Shown here: piece by piece, positions 63,284-64,000 of the stretch
How positions within the stretch are numbered: the stretch's first letter is position 1
Layout: each line of letters begins with the position of its first letter
Assembly (NCBI RefSeq): GCF_001641265.1
Contig: NW_020167554.1
Location: 1-64,000, forward strand
DNA from: Pseudogymnoascus destructans
Lineage: Eukaryota > Ascomycota > Leotiomycetes > Thelebolales > Thelebolaceae
DNA: 64,000 bases
Direction: 5' to 3'
Made by a program: the position numbers and the translations under genes
The notes under the pieces: generated by a model
The model's input: only the letters and a program-made list of their open reading frames with translations
Told to the model about the DNA's origin: nothing
Database searches by the model: none

Positions 63284-63909
63284 GTCCTACAGTCATGACA
63301 TGCAAAGAACCAAGAAGATGGAGGAATTGATGAGTGGTTCTGCCCTGAGATTAACGGCGATTTGGTATGAAGCTTGTCCCTTTCAATTTAGAGCTTCAAA
63401 ATTGTCACTGACGGAGGCGCAAGGCGGTGTGAATTGAAATAAATGAAGACTAGTGTATAATACTGCCATATTTGCGGAAATACTGTACTCCGTACTCCAT
63501 ACTTAAGTACAGTCCATGTGAGTAATTTTTCGCGAATAGCTGAGATAATTATGCCTTTAGTTTTAAGCAATCAACTGTGTCAACTATAGTTTGTTGTATA
63601 TTCTCAGCATGAGGATGCAAATAGACCCTGAGTTTACATGCTGTACTGTAGATACTGTACACTGTAAGTTACTGCTCGCGTAGTTTTGACCAAACATCGT
63701 GGATGATCCTTCGCAATCAGATTAGATTAGATGACACAGTCGTGCCCCACCATCGACTAGTGCTCATGGAAATTTACGCCAAATGCCTCATTGTGACTCC
63801 AACCTTTTACAATCGTCCGGTTCTTGCAGTACTTTCTGTTTATTGAAGCATAATTATACGGTCTTGCGATAATATACCCATGAATTACAGAAGGTAGCAC
63901 GGCGTCACG
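63284..63909. promoter_or_regulatory. Divergent promoter region between the PPR gene and the gene at the right edge
   Basis: 626 bp. TACTGTA-type short repeats cluster at 63480-63510 and 63640-63665. No gene; a few frames shorter than 60 codons. Confidence 0.4.
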
Positions 63910-64000
63910 ATGCAGCTCACCTCTTCTGGCATCGAGCCTGTTCGCTCGAGTGGCCCTGCAGTCAAAGAGCAGGTTGTGGATAAGATCCCCAAGCGCTTTA
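63910..64000 (+). CDS. Start of an unidentified gene, cut by the window edge
   Basis: ATG at 63910 opens 30 codons without a stop to the end of the window (MQLTSSGIEPVRSSGPAVKE, then QVVDKIPKRF). The ATG context CACGATGC is acceptable. Nothing more can be said; no domain is reached. Confidence 0.5.
   Translation, partial: MQLTSSGIEPVRSSGPAVKEQVVDKIPKRF

Noticed and set aside
1..64000. tRNA or rRNA genes
   Set aside because: No cloverleaf with box A/B spacing and no conserved rRNA segment was noticed on either strand; a covariance-model scan would be needed to exclude them.

Overview
This is nuclear DNA of a filamentous ascomycete (Pezizomycotina). The evidence is short introns with GTNNGT donors, CTRAC-type branch points and YAG acceptors, host genes typical of the group, and a dense set of fungal transposons: Ty3/Gypsy, Fot1/pogo, hAT, Tc1/mariner, a PIF/Harbinger-like fragment, a Helitron fragment and MITEs. 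Many transposon ORFs carry C-to-T type stop codons in CpA or CGA contexts, as expected from repeat-induced point mutation (RIP). Order or genus cannot be fixed from the sequence alone.

Layout. 1-13.2 kb is nested repeat. Gyp-A (minus, 1-7077, left LTR outside the window) is inserted in the integrase of Gyp-B (plus, 7078-9333). Gyp-B in turn abuts a decayed Gyp-C (minus, 9334-12350), which breaks a Fot1-type transposase; a TA-flanked MITE follows. 13.9-17.8 kb holds two divergent membrane-protein genes: a SAT4/rhodopsin-domain protein and an amino-acid permease. 18.0-20.8 kb is a dead hAT split by a Fot1 element and by a solo LTR, each with a clean target duplication. 21-26 kb holds an unknown spliced gene, tandem repeats, a Helitron helicase relic and a GNAT pseudogene cut by a small MITE. 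A second amino-acid permease lies at 26.4-28.35 kb. 28.6-36.6 kb is Gyp-D (5' truncated, plus) running into Gyp-E (minus), with one more solo LTR.

37.5-44.5 kb is a host gene block: exosome RRP4, a DMAC1-like small protein, the AP-3 mu subunit, and a septation-related (Uds1-like) protein. 45-48.2 kb contains transposase relics. Gyp-F, complete between LTRs and with a 5-bp target duplication, fills 48.3-54.9 kb. 55-64 kb is again host: LTA4H-type aminopeptidase, a 1.25-kb hAT deletion derivative with a perfect 8-bp target duplication, a CNDP/Dug1-type dipeptidase, a mitochondrial PPR protein, and the start of one more gene.

Main discovery. Four different Gypsy families (A, D, E, F) keep, between the end of pol and the 3' LTR, an additional gene on the opposite strand (aORF), convergent with pol. 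Three of the copies still show the domain C-X2-C...C-X8/9-C-X2-C-X6/8-C. In A and F the first intron sits at the same codon position just after it, and E and F share a second intron before the tail. I regard it as a conserved accessory gene of these retrotransposons, probably a zinc-binding protein of unknown role. Further signals are self-priming primer-binding sites in Gyp-A and Gyp-F (both 2 nt from the LTR) and a textbook -1 frameshift heptamer, GGGAAAA, in the gag/pol overlap of Gyp-E.
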